The notes below the pieces were generated by a model. The model saw nothing but the letters and a program-made list of their open reading frames with translations, was not told the origin of the DNA and did not search any database. From NCBI GenBank assembly GCA_002496425.1, contig DAJS01000024.1, positions 1 to 31,014 on the forward strand: a stretch of 31,014 nt of DNA, in the 5' to 3' direction. Below, one piece after another: positions 1-7,751 of this stretch. The position numbers and the translations under genes were made by a program. Numbering within the stretch: the first letter of the stretch is position 1; every line of letters begins with the position of its first letter. The stretch comes from Acidilobaceae archaeon UBA162. Its GTDB lineage: Archaea; Thermoproteota; Thermoprotei_A; Sulfolobales; Acidilobaceae.

Positions 1-546
1 TTTGATGAGATAGACTCCATAGCCGCGGCCAGGGGCTATGGAGAGGAGGACAGCGGGGTCGGTGAGAGGGTCGTCAGCCAGCTGCTGACAGAGATAGATG
101 GGATAAGCAACTTGAGTAATGTGGTTATAATAGCTGCCACTAACAGGCCTGACCTAATCGATCCTGCGTTGCTGAGGCCTGGCAGGCTGGAGAAGCTCAT
201 TTACGTGCCCCCGCCTGAGGAGAGAGGCAGGCTTGAGATACTTAAGATACACACAAGAACCGTTCCTCTTGCCGAGGATGTGGACCTAGCCGAGCTGGCC
301 AAGGTGACTAACGGCTACACTGGCGCCGACCTGGCGGCGCTAGTAAGGGAAGCCACACTAAGCGCCATGAGGGAGAACATAGCCTACACCAAGGTTTACT
401 TCAGGCACTTCGAGCAGGCCCTGACCAAGGTCAGGCCAAGCGTGAACAAGTACATGATAGACTACTACATCAGATGGCTCGAGACTGCCAGACAGATAAT
501 CTCGACAAGCCAGCAGAGGACCTCACAGGGTCCGCTCACAGTATGA
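1..546 (+). CDS. CDC48/VCP-type AAA+ ATPase, C-terminal part (5' end outside window)
   Basis: The reading frame is open from base 1 and holds the last 181 residues of a CDC48/p97-like unfoldase. It begins inside Walker B (FDEIDSIAAARG), followed by the second region of homology (AATNRPDLIDPALLRPGR, with the arginine-finger pair), the sensor-2 helix (GYTGADLAALVREA) and a C-terminal tail (HFEQALTKVRPSVNKYMIDYY) characteristic of the D2 domain. Family members use ATP to extract and unfold protein substrates, often feeding the proteasome. A methionine at 112 is internal and not a start. The stop at 544-546 lies 9 bases before the next gene, so the two are probably co-transcribed. The D1 domain and N-domain cannot be checked here. 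Confidence 0.93.
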   Translation, partial: FDEIDSIAAARGYGEEDSGVGERVVSQLLTEIDGISNLSNVVIIAATNRPDLIDPALLRPGRLEKLIYVPPPEERGRLEILKIHTRTVPLAEDVDLAELAKVTNGYTGADLAALVREATLSAMRENIAYTKVYFRHFEQALTKVRPSVNKYMIDYYIRWLETARQIISTSQQRTSQGPLTV

Positions 547-555
547 GGTGAGATC

Positions 556-831
556 ATGGCTGTGTGGTACAACGAGCCTATCATTAATATCGTCCTGGAG
601 AAGATAAGGGAGCTCACCAAGGGTGGCTCAGTGCCTATAAGAGAAGACGAGCTGCTCTCGGCGCTAGAGCGTGATGGCTACTCGATCTCGAACACGGATC
701 TAGCTAAGGCGCTGATAAGGCTTGAGCTGTTGGGCGTAATTTACGTGGTCTCAAGCGGTAAGGATGAGAAAGGTTCAAGAAACATAAAGCTCGTAAGGAG
801 GACCTCTACATCATCTGCACTCCAGCTGTAA
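556..831 (+). CDS. Small winged-helix-like protein, function unknown
   Basis: A 91-residue protein starting at ATG 556, with a purine-rich GAGGTGA element just upstream that overlaps the stop of the AAA ATPase gene. I do not recognise a named family. Residues about 8-65 read as helix (NIVLEKIRELTKGG), a helix-turn-helix-like pair (DELLSALERDGYSISNTDLAKAL) and a strand-rich wing (VIYVVSSGKDEKGSRNIKLV), which fits a winged-helix fold binding DNA, RNA or protein. The last 12 residues are Ser/Thr-rich and probably disordered. The 9-base gap behind the CDC48-like gene suggests one operon, so it could be an adaptor or regulator of that ATPase, but this is inference. It is surely a gene: codon use matches its neighbours and nothing overlaps it. 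Confidence 0.75.
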   Translation: MAVWYNEPIINIVLEKIRELTKGGSVPIREDELLSALERDGYSISNTDLAKALIRLELLGVIYVVSSGKDEKGSRNIKLVRRTSTSSALQL

Positions 832-841
832 GAAGTGCTAT

Positions 842-853
842 GCAGAAATAACC
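842..853 (+). promoter_or_regulatory. Candidate TATA element for fen
   Basis: AGAAATAACC lies in the 53-base gap before the FEN-1 start. A TATA centre near 848 predicts transcription from about 874, 11 bases ahead of the TTG start. It is a positional inference from archaeal promoter spacing; the gene may also be read through from upstream. Confidence 0.35.
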
Positions 854-884
854 GTAGGTAGAAACTAACTGTCAGGGTTCCCCA

Positions 885-1934
885 TTGGGTGTAAACCTAA
901 GGGACATCATACCGTCCCAGGCAAGGCAGGAGGTAGACCTTAAGGCCCTCAAGGGCTATGTACTCTCCCTTGATGCATATAATATGCTCTACCAGTTCCT
1001 CTCTGCCATACGCCAGCCTGACGGCACACCGCTCAGGGACTCTCAGGGACGCATCACCAGCCACCTGAGCGGACTCTTCTACAGGACCATAAACCTCGTA
1101 GAGGAAGGTATCAAGCCGATCTACGTCTTTGACGGCAAGCCTCCTGAGATTAAGAGGAAAGAGCTTGAAGAGAGGTCCGCGAGACGCAAGGATGCCCAGG
1201 AGAAGTACATCAGGGCCAGAGAGGCAGGTGAGGTTGAGGAGGCCAGGAAGTACGCACAAGCAGCCTCGGAGCTCAGCAGCGATATGGTGTCTGAGGCCAA
1301 GAGGCTACTGGATGCCATGGGGATACCGTGGGTCCAGGCCCCAGCTGATGGCGAGGCCCAAGCAGCATACATGGCTGCTAAGGGTGACAGTTGGGCCGCT
1401 GGCAGCCAGGACTATGACAGCCTGCTCTTTGGAGCTCCAAGGCTTGTGAGGAATCTAGCTATAACTGGCAAGAGGAAGCTACCAAACAAGGAGGAATATG
1501 TCGAGGTCAGGCCAGAGGTCATAGACCTGAATTCCCTGCTCAAGTCCCTGGGCATCACCAGGGAGCAGCTGATAGTGCTTGGCATACTGGTTGGCACTGA
1601 CTTTGATCCAGGCGGCGTCAAGGGGTACGGGCCTAAGACGGCGCTCATGTTTGTCAGGAACTATAAGGATCCAGCTAAGGCTCTCGAGTTCATAAGAGAT
1701 GCGCTCCCCGATGTTGATGTCTTTAAGGTATATGATTACTTCATGAAGCCACCAGTCAACCAGCAGTACTCGGTGCAGTTCAGGGAGCCTGATAAGGCTA
1801 AAGTGAATGAGATACTGGTTAAGGAGCATGACTTCAGCGAGGACAGAGTTAGTAAGGCGTTGGAGAGGCTCAGTAAGGCCTATAGGGAGAACCTGAGGGC
1901 CAGACAGTCAAGGATAGACATGTGGTTTAGCTAG
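885..1934 (+). CDS. fen: Flap endonuclease 1 (FEN-1)
   Basis: 349 residues, the usual archaeal FEN-1 length. The enzyme cuts 5' flaps during Okazaki fragment maturation and base-excision repair. The start is TTG 885, giving the family N-terminus GVNLRDIIP. Metal ligands are visible: D30 (LSLDAYN), D83 (VFDGKPPEIK), D155/E157 (PADGEAQAAYMA), D176/D178 (GSQDYDSLLFG) and D239 (VGTDFDPGG), followed by the helix-hairpin-helix segment GVKGYGPKTAL. The C-terminus ARQSRIDMWFS is a PCNA-interacting peptide. One ligand position usually occupied by Glu (PSEGEAQ in many archaea) is Asp155 here, a conservative change. The stop overlaps the convergent downstream gene by 8 bases. Confidence 0.97.
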   Translation: MGVNLRDIIPSQARQEVDLKALKGYVLSLDAYNMLYQFLSAIRQPDGTPLRDSQGRITSHLSGLFYRTINLVEEGIKPIYVFDGKPPEIKRKELEERSARRKDAQEKYIRAREAGEVEEARKYAQAASELSSDMVSEAKRLLDAMGIPWVQAPADGEAQAAYMAAKGDSWAAGSQDYDSLLFGAPRLVRNLAITGKRKLPNKEEYVEVRPEVIDLNSLLKSLGITREQLIVLGILVGTDFDPGGVKGYGPKTALMFVRNYKDPAKALEFIRDALPDVDVFKVYDYFMKPPVNQQYSVQFREPDKAKVNEILVKEHDFSEDRVSKALERLSKAYRENLRARQSRIDMWFS

Positions 1935-2520
1935 ACTTGATGTGTTTCAGGGCGTCTAGTAGCTTATCCTTGTCAACCTTTCCTATACCTACATTAGATG
2001 ATCTGACAGCCGTCGACACCTGTTCATACTCGACAAAGAGCTCGGCCCTCTTTAGCGTAGTGAACACTTGCCTCGCCCTGTCTATAACCTCCTCGACTCG
2101 GCGTCTCTCCGAGGCTGGAACAAGGGCAACATAGGACACGGTGTTGTCGGGCAGGTAATGCTTGTTGACTGCTAGGACCGGCACGTTAAGGAGGTTTCTC
2201 AGTAGAGACTTGTCATCGCTTCCCTCAGAGATGGTGTATACCCTCCTAACTCCTAAGCCTTCCAGAGCACCGGCCAAGGCCTTTCCAAGCTCCCTGCTGA
2301 CCACATTGACTCCATCTAGGACTACATAGAGGGAGTCGCCAACCCTTATGGACTTCCTGTAGACGGCACTCCTTAGCTCCCTGAACTTGGACTCTAGGTT
2401 TAGCAGGGCTCTCATAACATCCACTTCCCACTTCTCATACTCACCGGAGTCTATCTTGGCCTGGCACCGGTCACAAAGTATGCCACTCTTAACGCAGACC
2501 TTGTCAAGCGGTATTTGCAC
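1927..2520 (-). CDS. Crenarchaeal NusA-like protein with N-terminal Cys cluster
   Basis: 197 residues from GTG 2520. The N-terminus has the pattern C9-x6-C16-x2-C19 (KVCVKSGILCDRCQ), probably a metal-binding knuckle, followed by a helical segment (residues 30-55) and an alpha/beta region (60-175) with VLDGVNVV and alternating strands and helices. I recall proteins of this type, typically starting with a IPL/ICxVCxKTGxLC pattern, being annotated in Crenarchaeota as NusA-like or KH-type transcription factors; no GXXG KH loop is obvious, so the molecular role is uncertain. It is co-directional with pyrG but separated by 94 bases with its own candidate promoter. Its 3' end overlaps the FEN-1 stop. 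Confidence 0.8.
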   Translation of the reverse strand: MQIPLDKVCVKSGILCDRCQAKIDSGEYEKWEVDVMRALLNLESKFRELRSAVYRKSIRVGDSLYVVLDGVNVVSRELGKALAGALEGLGVRRVYTISEGSDDKSLLRNLLNVPVLAVNKHYLPDNTVSYVALVPASERRRVEEVIDRARQVFTTLKRAELFVEYEQVSTAVRSSNVGIGKVDKDKLLDALKHIKSS

Positions 2521-2557
2521 TCTGTATCACTCTGGTACTGCTTATCAGTAGGTCAGA

Positions 2558-2601
2558 GGCTAAAACTTATTTTGCTTAATTAACATGATTGGAGAAATAA
2601 G
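2558..2601 (-). promoter_or_regulatory. Upstream region of the NusA-like gene: TATA candidate and inverted repeat
   Basis: On the minus strand GTTTTAGCC (2558-2566) is a TATA candidate about 42 bases before the GTG at 2520, predicting a leader of roughly 16 bases. Just upstream CTTATTT (2566-2572) and AAATAAG (2595-2601) form a 7-bp inverted repeat. The T-rich minus-strand sequence here may also end the pyrG transcript, whose stop is at 2615. Confidence 0.35.
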
Positions 2602-2614
2602 CTTAACCGTTCAC

Positions 2615-4219
2615 TTATGTTAGAGCCGCTTTCAAGAGCCCCACGTAGGGCGGGCTAGGCTGCAATGGCCTACTCTTGAACTCCGGATGTGACTGTGTAC
2701 CGAGGAAGAACGGGTGTTCATTCCTCGGCAGCTCTATGGCCTCCACAAGTCCTTTGGGACTCCAGGCGCTGATTATGAGACCATGCTCGACCAGCTTATC
2801 TACATATTTAGGATTGACCTCATATCTGTGTCTGTGCCTCTCATAGATTGTATCGCGACCATAGAGAGAGTATATGGTGGTTCCCTTAACCAGGTTTATG
2901 GGTGACGCACCGAGCCTCATGGTGCCTCCTAGCTCCTCGACATCTCTCTGCCACGGCAGCAGGTCAACTACTGGGTACGGCGTGTGAGGATCTATCTCAG
3001 TGCTGTTAGCCCCCTCGAGGCCTACTACGTCCCTGGCAAACTCAACCACTGACAGCTGAAGCCCAAAACATATTCCCAGCGTAGGTATCTTATTCTCGCG
3101 GAGGTACCTTATGGCTTTTATCTTGCCCTCGGCCCCCCGCTTCCCGAAGCCAGGTAGTATCACGGCGCCGTCAACTGTGGACAACACATCATTAACGTTG
3201 ATCTTGCCCTCTTCAACATCTGTTGATTCGATCCAAACAAGGTCAGGCTTAACACCCACGTAAACGCCAGCATGCTTGAGGGCTTCAACTATGCTTATGT
3301 AGCTATCCCTCAGCCTAGTGTATTTGCCTACCATAGCTATCTTCAGGGGCTTTGACAGTCCCTTCAGCTTATCTACGAACTCCTTCCAGCCGCCCAGGTC
3401 GGGCTCCCTGTCCTGAAGGCCCAGCCTCTCTATGAGCTGAGAGCCGTAGCCCTGGGACTCCAGCAACAGCGGTATCTCGTATATATTATCAACGTCATGG
3501 TCGCTGAATACTGCGGAGGGTGACAGGTTAGCGAAGAGCGCTATCTTTTGCCTTGACTCGGACTCCAAAGGCCGCGGGCTCCTCACCACGAGCGCCGTGG
3601 GCTGTATGCCTATGCGCCTAAGCTCTTGGACACTGTGCTGCACTGGCTTAGTCTTCTGCTCACCAGTGGTTGAAAGCACGGGGGCCCAGGCTACATGAAC
3701 GAAGACAACGCTTGATGAGCCCAGCTCCACATACATCTGCCTAGCGGCCTCAAGGAATGGCAGACCCTCTATGTCGCCGACAGTGCCGCCAATCTCCACT
3801 ATAACCACGTCGGCACCAGTATCCTTAGCTATATAGCTCAGCTCCTCCTTTATCTCGTCAGTGACGTGAGGAATTATCTGGACAGTCTTGCCCAAGTAGG
3901 CGCCCTTGCGTTCCTTCTCTATTACCCTGAGGTACACCTTGCCAGTAGTTATGTTGTTATTCTTTGAGAGGTTCTCACCTAGGAAGCGCTCGTAGTGTCC
4001 TAGATCCAGGTCTGTCTCGCCACCATCCTCCGTGACGAATACCTCTCCATGGGCGTAAGGGTTCATAGTGCCAGCGTCAACGTTGAGGTAAGGATCTACC
4101 TTAACTATGGTAGTCTTATAGCCCCTGGACTTTATAAGGAGACCCGTGGAGGCAGAGACGACCCCCTTGCCTATTCCCGACATCACGCCGCCAGTTATGA
4201 AGACGTACTTAGCCCCCAC
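2615..4219 (-). CDS. pyrG: CTP synthase
   Basis: 534 residues, full length. It makes CTP from UTP, ATP and glutamine in the cytoplasm. The start is GTG 4219, giving the conserved N-terminus KYVFITGGVMSGIGKG with its nucleotide-binding loop. The synthetase domain covers residues 1-270, including the metal-binding region (VDPYLNVDAGTMNPYAHGEV) and the UTP-binding stretch GEQKTKPVQHSV. The class I glutamine amidotransferase domain (about 293-534) has the nucleophile C384 in GICFGLQ and the H511/E513 pair in SHPEF. The oxyanion segment reads LPGFGKRG, close to the usual GGFGxRG. It faces away from the next gene, and the two start codons are 67 bases apart around one palindromic TATA-like box. Confidence 0.98.
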   Translation of the reverse strand: MGAKYVFITGGVMSGIGKGVVSASTGLLIKSRGYKTTIVKVDPYLNVDAGTMNPYAHGEVFVTEDGGETDLDLGHYERFLGENLSKNNNITTGKVYLRVIEKERKGAYLGKTVQIIPHVTDEIKEELSYIAKDTGADVVIVEIGGTVGDIEGLPFLEAARQMYVELGSSSVVFVHVAWAPVLSTTGEQKTKPVQHSVQELRRIGIQPTALVVRSPRPLESESRQKIALFANLSPSAVFSDHDVDNIYEIPLLLESQGYGSQLIERLGLQDREPDLGGWKEFVDKLKGLSKPLKIAMVGKYTRLRDSYISIVEALKHAGVYVGVKPDLVWIESTDVEEGKINVNDVLSTVDGAVILPGFGKRGAEGKIKAIRYLRENKIPTLGICFGLQLSVVEFARDVVGLEGANSTEIDPHTPYPVVDLLPWQRDVEELGGTMRLGASPINLVKGTTIYSLYGRDTIYERHRHRYEVNPKYVDKLVEHGLIISAWSPKGLVEAIELPRNEHPFFLGTQSHPEFKSRPLQPSPPYVGLLKAALT

Positions 4220-4249
4220 CCAGCGCCTCTCTACACATGTAGCTAGAGC

Positions 4250-4258
4250 TCTTAAAAC
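4250..4258. promoter_or_regulatory. Single TATA-like box shared by divergent pyrG and endonuclease gene
   Basis: The short gap between the two divergent starts has one good AT-rich box, TCTTAAAAC, nearly self-complementary around TTAA. Its centre (about 4254) is 33 bases from ATG 4287 and 35 bases from GTG 4219. With a 26-base TATA-to-start distance it would give leaders of about 6-9 bases on both sides, so one element could serve both directions. This is inferred from spacing. Confidence 0.5.
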
Positions 4259-4286
4259 TGGATAAGGGCCTACTCCCTATACCATT

Positions 4287-4751
4287 ATGGTGGTCGCCTT
4301 ACTGCTAATCTACCTAATGGCCACTGTGGCCGTAGCATTAGCTGTCCTCTCAGCAGCGCAGAGCATAAGGCTTTACCTTGTCAAGAGAGAGTTGAGGCTC
4401 CTCAACAGGTCAATAGATGAGCTAGCCAGGGCCAGGGCTAGGCAGATTATAGAGAAAGAAAGGGAGGATGCAATTAAAAAGAGCCAGGCAGTAGTAAGCG
4501 GCAAGATCTATGAGCAGCTGGCCCCCTTCCTACCCTGGTTCAGGTATAACCCAAGGGACGCGAGGTTCCTGGGCTCACCTGTGGACCTCGTGGTTTTCGA
4601 TGGCCTTGATGAAGGCAGGCTCAGGGCAATAAGGTTTGTGGAGGTCAAGAGCGGCCAGTCGAGGCTTAGCGACAGAGAGAGGATGGTAAAGGAGGCGGTG
4701 GAATCATGCCGTGTTACCTTTGAGATCGTTGAGGCGAGCCAGAAACAGTAG
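4287..4751 (+). CDS. Membrane-anchored endonuclease related to archaeal Holliday junction resolvase (PF10107-like)
   Basis: 154 residues from ATG 4287. Residues 1-27 (VVALLLIYLMATVAVALAVL and following) form one transmembrane segment, followed by a basic coiled-coil-like helix (28-65). The rest carries the family signature SQAVVSGKIYEQLAPFLPWF, RYNPRDARFLGSPVDLVVFDGL and FVEVKSGQSRLSDRER. The D...EVK arrangement is the PD-(D/E)xK metal-binding core seen in resolvases. From the family one expects a nuclease held at the membrane; substrate and role are unknown. The leader is probably under 10 bases. The next gene starts 36 bases downstream on the same strand, so co-transcription is plausible. 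Confidence 0.85.
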   Translation: MVVALLLIYLMATVAVALAVLSAAQSIRLYLVKRELRLLNRSIDELARARARQIIEKEREDAIKKSQAVVSGKIYEQLAPFLPWFRYNPRDARFLGSPVDLVVFDGLDEGRLRAIRFVEVKSGQSRLSDRERMVKEAVESCRVTFEIVEASQKQ

Positions 4752-4787
4752 TAGCCCTTAATAGCGCTCTGACAGACCTCAAGGCTG

Positions 4788-6089
4788 ATGAAGACATACT
4801 ACTTGGAGAACTACGGCTGTGCGCTGGCAGAATTTGACGCCTCAATCATAGCTTACCAGCTCGAGCAAGCAGGCTACACAAGGGTCAACAACCCTACGGA
4901 GGCCGATGCAGTAATAATTAACACGTGCGCAGTCCGGCTCGACACTGAAGCTAAGATAACTAAACGACTTGATGAACTAGCCAAGATGGGTCTCAAGGGC
5001 AGGTTTATAGTGGCTGGGTGCCTAGCTAAGGCTAGGCCTTCGCTAGTTCTCAGGCACGCGCCCGACGCCAGCCTTATCTCGCCTCAGAACGCATCTAGAA
5101 TAATGGAAGTGCTGAGCTCACCTGGAAAGGTCTTCCTGCTTGATGGTGAGCGTGACACCTCTCAGATGCCGGTCCTGCCGCTGAGGGACAAGATAGCTAC
5201 GATCATGATAGCCGAGGGGTGCCTTGATAACTGCAGCTTCTGCGAGACCAAGCTAGCCAGAAGGACCCTGAGATCTTACTCACCAAGGTTGATAGTGGAC
5301 ACGGTCAAGGAGCTGGTGAAGCGCGGTGCCAAGGAGATAAGGCTGACCGGTCAGGACGCGGCGGCGTATGGCTACGACCTACCTGGGCGCGTTAACCTGG
5401 CGGACCTACTGTCGGCCATCCTTGACAAGGTAGAGGGCGACTATAGGATAAGGGTAGGCATGATGACACCAAACATGGCTATGGAAATAATAGATGATAT
5501 ACTCGACATATACCGCGACGAAAGGATCTACAAGTTCTTCCATATTCCAGTCCAGAGCGGCGATGACAGAGTCCTCAAGATTATGAACAGAAGATATTCG
5601 GTGAGAGAGTTTATAGAACTGCACAAGAAGATCAAATCGGCGTTCCCTGACTCCCTCTTCGCTACTGACATAATAGTTGGCCACCCAGGTGAGGACGAGG
5701 AAGCGTTTAGGAATACCATCAAGCTTGTGAAGGAGCTTAGGTTTGAGAGGGTTTACCTAGCACAGTATAGTATAAGGCCTAGGACCCTCTCGGCCTCGAT
5801 GCTTCAGGTGCCTGAGCCCATCAAGAAGATGAGGAGCCTGGAGCTTAACGCAGTAATCGAGTCCATAGGTCGTGAGGTCTACGGCAAGTACGTGGGCCAG
5901 AGGGCTAAGGGGCTTGTAACCTCGCGTAGCTTTAGGAGCGGCTATCTGACTGCCAGGCTAGAGAACTACTTCCCCGTTACACTGCCTGAAGGAAAGGGAT
6001 TCATGGGGTCATGGGTTCTCCTGCGCATAGTTGGCGCCTCGTACTTTGACCTGAGAGGGGTAGTAGAAGGGGTCACCGTCTCCTCTTGA
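4788..6089 (+). CDS. Radical-SAM tRNA methylthiotransferase, e-MtaB/CDKAL1 type
   Basis: 433 residues from ATG 4788. The enzyme class adds a methylthio group to threonylcarbamoyl-adenosine at tRNA position 37. The N-terminal UPF0004 domain has its three cluster ligands C11 (ENYGCALAEFD), C47 (NTCAVR) and C78 (AGCLAKAR). The radical SAM core holds C145, C149 and C152 (EGCLDNCSFCETK), later RLTGQDAAAYG and HIPVQSGDDRVLKIMNRRYS. A C-terminal TRAM-like domain covers about 365-430. The archaeal context and length favour the e-MtaB branch over bacterial MiaB or RimO; phylogeny would settle it. The 3' end overlaps the convergent Nob1-like gene by 17 bases. Confidence 0.95.
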   Translation: MKTYYLENYGCALAEFDASIIAYQLEQAGYTRVNNPTEADAVIINTCAVRLDTEAKITKRLDELAKMGLKGRFIVAGCLAKARPSLVLRHAPDASLISPQNASRIMEVLSSPGKVFLLDGERDTSQMPVLPLRDKIATIMIAEGCLDNCSFCETKLARRTLRSYSPRLIVDTVKELVKRGAKEIRLTGQDAAAYGYDLPGRVNLADLLSAILDKVEGDYRIRVGMMTPNMAMEIIDDILDIYRDERIYKFFHIPVQSGDDRVLKIMNRRYSVREFIELHKKIKSAFPDSLFATDIIVGHPGEDEEAFRNTIKLVKELRFERVYLAQYSIRPRTLSASMLQVPEPIKKMRSLELNAVIESIGREVYGKYVGQRAKGLVTSRSFRSGYLTARLENYFPVTLPEGKGFMGSWVLLRIVGASYFDLRGVVEGVTVSS

Positions 6090-6513
6090 GCTCCCTGATA
6101 CCCCTGTATCTGACCTTTATCACATCTATGTTGGCTCTGAGCGCCACCGACTGAAGCGCGTAGTCATCGGTAGCCAGGCTAGCCTGAGCACCGCAGCCTC
6201 TGAGCTCCATTGCCAGGGCGAGCAGGCTCAGGTCAGTCTGGCTAAGCCTCGACAGAAGACCTAATGATGAGGCTAGTCTGCTGGCCTCCTTGACATAGTC
6301 TCTAGATGGCTCAATTATCGTTAATCTACCCACCTCAAGGGAGTCCTCTAAAATCTTGCGAGAATCCGCATCCTTAACCTCGTTAACTGCCATCGGCGTA
6401 GTGACACAGGCGGCCGGCAGCCTCATCTGGAGACCAGCTATGAGGGCCCCTGTGTCAAGGACTGTAACAGGGCCCTTACCAGTAGCTGAGCAGACGGGCG
6501 TAGAGCCTCTCAT
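6073..6513 (-). CDS. Nob1-like PIN-domain endoribonuclease without zinc ribbon
   Basis: 146 residues from ATG 6513, the only in-frame start near the domain boundary, so the 5' end overlaps NAD kinase by 38 bases. The PIN acidic residues are present: D20 (VLDTGALIAG), E45 (VNEVKDAD), D94 (TDLSLLALA) and D116/D117 (ATDDYALQSVA). The order and the DDYALQ motif match Nob1, the nuclease that trims the 3' end of 16S rRNA in archaea. Nob1 normally ends in a zinc ribbon with four cysteines; this protein stops at GIRELKRRR, just where the ribbon would begin. The cysteines present (8, 36, 107) do not form CxxC pairs. It could be a ribbon-less Nob1 or a paralogous PIN ribonuclease. Confidence 0.82.
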   Translation of the reverse strand: MRGSTPVCSATGKGPVTVLDTGALIAGLQMRLPAACVTTPMAVNEVKDADSRKILEDSLEVGRLTIIEPSRDYVKEASRLASSLGLLSRLSQTDLSLLALAMELRGCGAQASLATDDYALQSVALRANIDVIKVRYRGIRELKRRR

Positions 6514-7333
6514 AGTATCCCGACCACCAGTACCGCCTGGCCACCCTGAGGGGCTCCTTGCATTGCCCTATAGAGATCGTGTCGCCAGCCTCTACTAGGT
6601 ACTTAAGCTGTCCGTCAAGTATTAGCAGCGCGGGACCGCTGTCAGGCCTGAGCCTCAAGTTTATCTCCTCATTGCTGGAGAGCACCACGGAGCGTAGGAA
6701 CAGCTGGACAGGGTTTAGAGGAGTCAAAATCATAACGTCAAGCTTGGGGTCTATTATGGGACCACCAGCGTTGAGGCTATACGCCGTTGATCCAGTGGTT
6801 GTAGAAACTATTATTCCATCACCGTCAACTCCCATAACTCTCTCGCTGCCCTGATACACGTCAAGCCTGACAAGGGTTCCCTCCCTGGTGAAGACAACAA
6901 CATCATTTAGAACGCATGGCAGCTGCTCACCCCTGAGGCTGGATCTTAGCCGTGAGTGCGAGATTACCTGTAGTCTGCCCTCCACAAAGTCTCTGAGTGC
7001 GGGCTCCAGCTCCTCAGGCCCCACATCCATCAGGAAACCGCGTTTACCAGCCCTTACGGCCATTAGCACCACGTCGCCGCTTCTGGCCCCCAGCCTGAGC
7101 CCTACACGTAGGAGTGTGCCGTCGCCACCTATAACTACGATCCTGCTAGGAGGGTTGGACTCGAGCGAGAATACGTCATCTCCACTTACATCCGGGTAGG
7201 CTTCTAAGGTCTCGCGCTCTATGAGAACCCTGAAGCCTATTGACCTGATTGTGGTGACTGCCCTCTGCAGGAGCTTCTTGGAGATCTGGCTCTGTGGTCT
7301 GGCCACCAGACCTATGCCAGTGGTCGTCATCAT
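6476..7333 (-). CDS. nadK: NAD kinase
   Basis: 285 residues. It phosphorylates NAD to NADP in the cytoplasm. The family motifs are GGDGT (69-73), LNDVVVF (142-148) and DGIIVSTTTGSTAYSLNAGG (172-191), followed by a beta-rich C-terminal domain with LILDGQ. Two adjacent ATG codons (7333, 7330) can start it; neither has a clear Shine-Dalgarno, fitting a short-leader transcript. A minus-strand TATA candidate TGTAATAG sits near 7370. The stop lies inside the start of the Nob1-like gene, so translation of the pair is probably coupled. It is divergent from the RNase P RNA gene. Confidence 0.95.
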   Translation of the reverse strand: MMTTTGIGLVARPQSQISKKLLQRAVTTIRSIGFRVLIERETLEAYPDVSGDDVFSLESNPPSRIVVIGGDGTLLRVGLRLGARSGDVVLMAVRAGKRGFLMDVGPEELEPALRDFVEGRLQVISHSRLRSSLRGEQLPCVLNDVVVFTREGTLVRLDVYQGSERVMGVDGDGIIVSTTTGSTAYSLNAGGPIIDPKLDVMILTPLNPVQLFLRSVVLSSNEEINLRLRPDSGPALLILDGQLKYLVEAGDTISIGQCKEPLRVARRYWWSGYYERLYARLLSYW

Positions 7334-7390
7334 ATAGCTTCCCTTACAGTAGGGGTTCTGGAGTTACTATTACATGCTTTGTTTACGAGC

Positions 7391-7403
7391 TATATTGTAT
7401 TTA
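7391..7403 (+). promoter_or_regulatory. TATA box of the RNase P RNA gene
   Basis: TATATTGTATTTA is the most AT-rich stretch before the RNA. Its 3' half (7396-7403) is centred about 25 bases before the predicted RNA 5' end near 7424, the usual archaeal spacing. Confidence 0.6.
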
Positions 7404-7423
7404 GCCATCCTTGTCACTAGCAG

Positions 7424-7751
7424 ATGGGGGCTGGGGCTGGCGGCCACGGGCTCGAAAGGGCCTGAGGAAACACCGCCCTCCCAGCGGCAGCCGGGCCCCG
7501 AAAGGGGCCAGGGTGATACCCTGGGCAACGGCACAGAGACGATACGGCCCCCTGTGGATGTTAATGACACCGTGAGGCCTCCCTGGCAACAGGGAGGCAG
7601 CAACCGGCTGAGGAACACAGGGGGATGCGGTGAAACGGCCGTCCCCGGCGGAGTAAGGCGAGGGTCTGTGAGGAGCCGCGGGAGACCCTCGGAAGCCGCT
7701 AAGTCAAATGCCGCCGTAGTACAGAAGGCGGGTTATAGCCCCGGCCCCCCT
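7424..7751 (+). ncRNA. rnpB: RNase P RNA, archaeal type A
   Basis: This stretch is not protein coding and has every universal P RNA landmark. P1 is closed by GGGGGCTGGGGC (7426-7437) with GCCCCGGCCCCC (7738-7749), with one wobble. CR-I is GAGGAAA (7464-7470), followed by CACCGCCC, the 5' half of P4. ACAGAGA (7533-7539) is the CR-II/III signature, GGTGAAACGGCC (7629-7640) matches CR-IV, and ACAGAAGGCGGGTTATAG (7721-7738) is CR-V, whose GGCGG pairs with CCGCC of CR-I to form P4. The RNA is the catalytic component that removes tRNA 5' leaders. About 328 bases fits the archaeal type A form. The exact 5' and 3' ends are uncertain by a few bases. Long open frames across it are fortuitous. Confidence 0.96.

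Noticed and set aside
6255..6300. ATGATGA motif antisense to the Nob1-like gene as a C/D-box RNA
   Set aside because: No D box at the expected distance and no C'/D' pair; probably chance.
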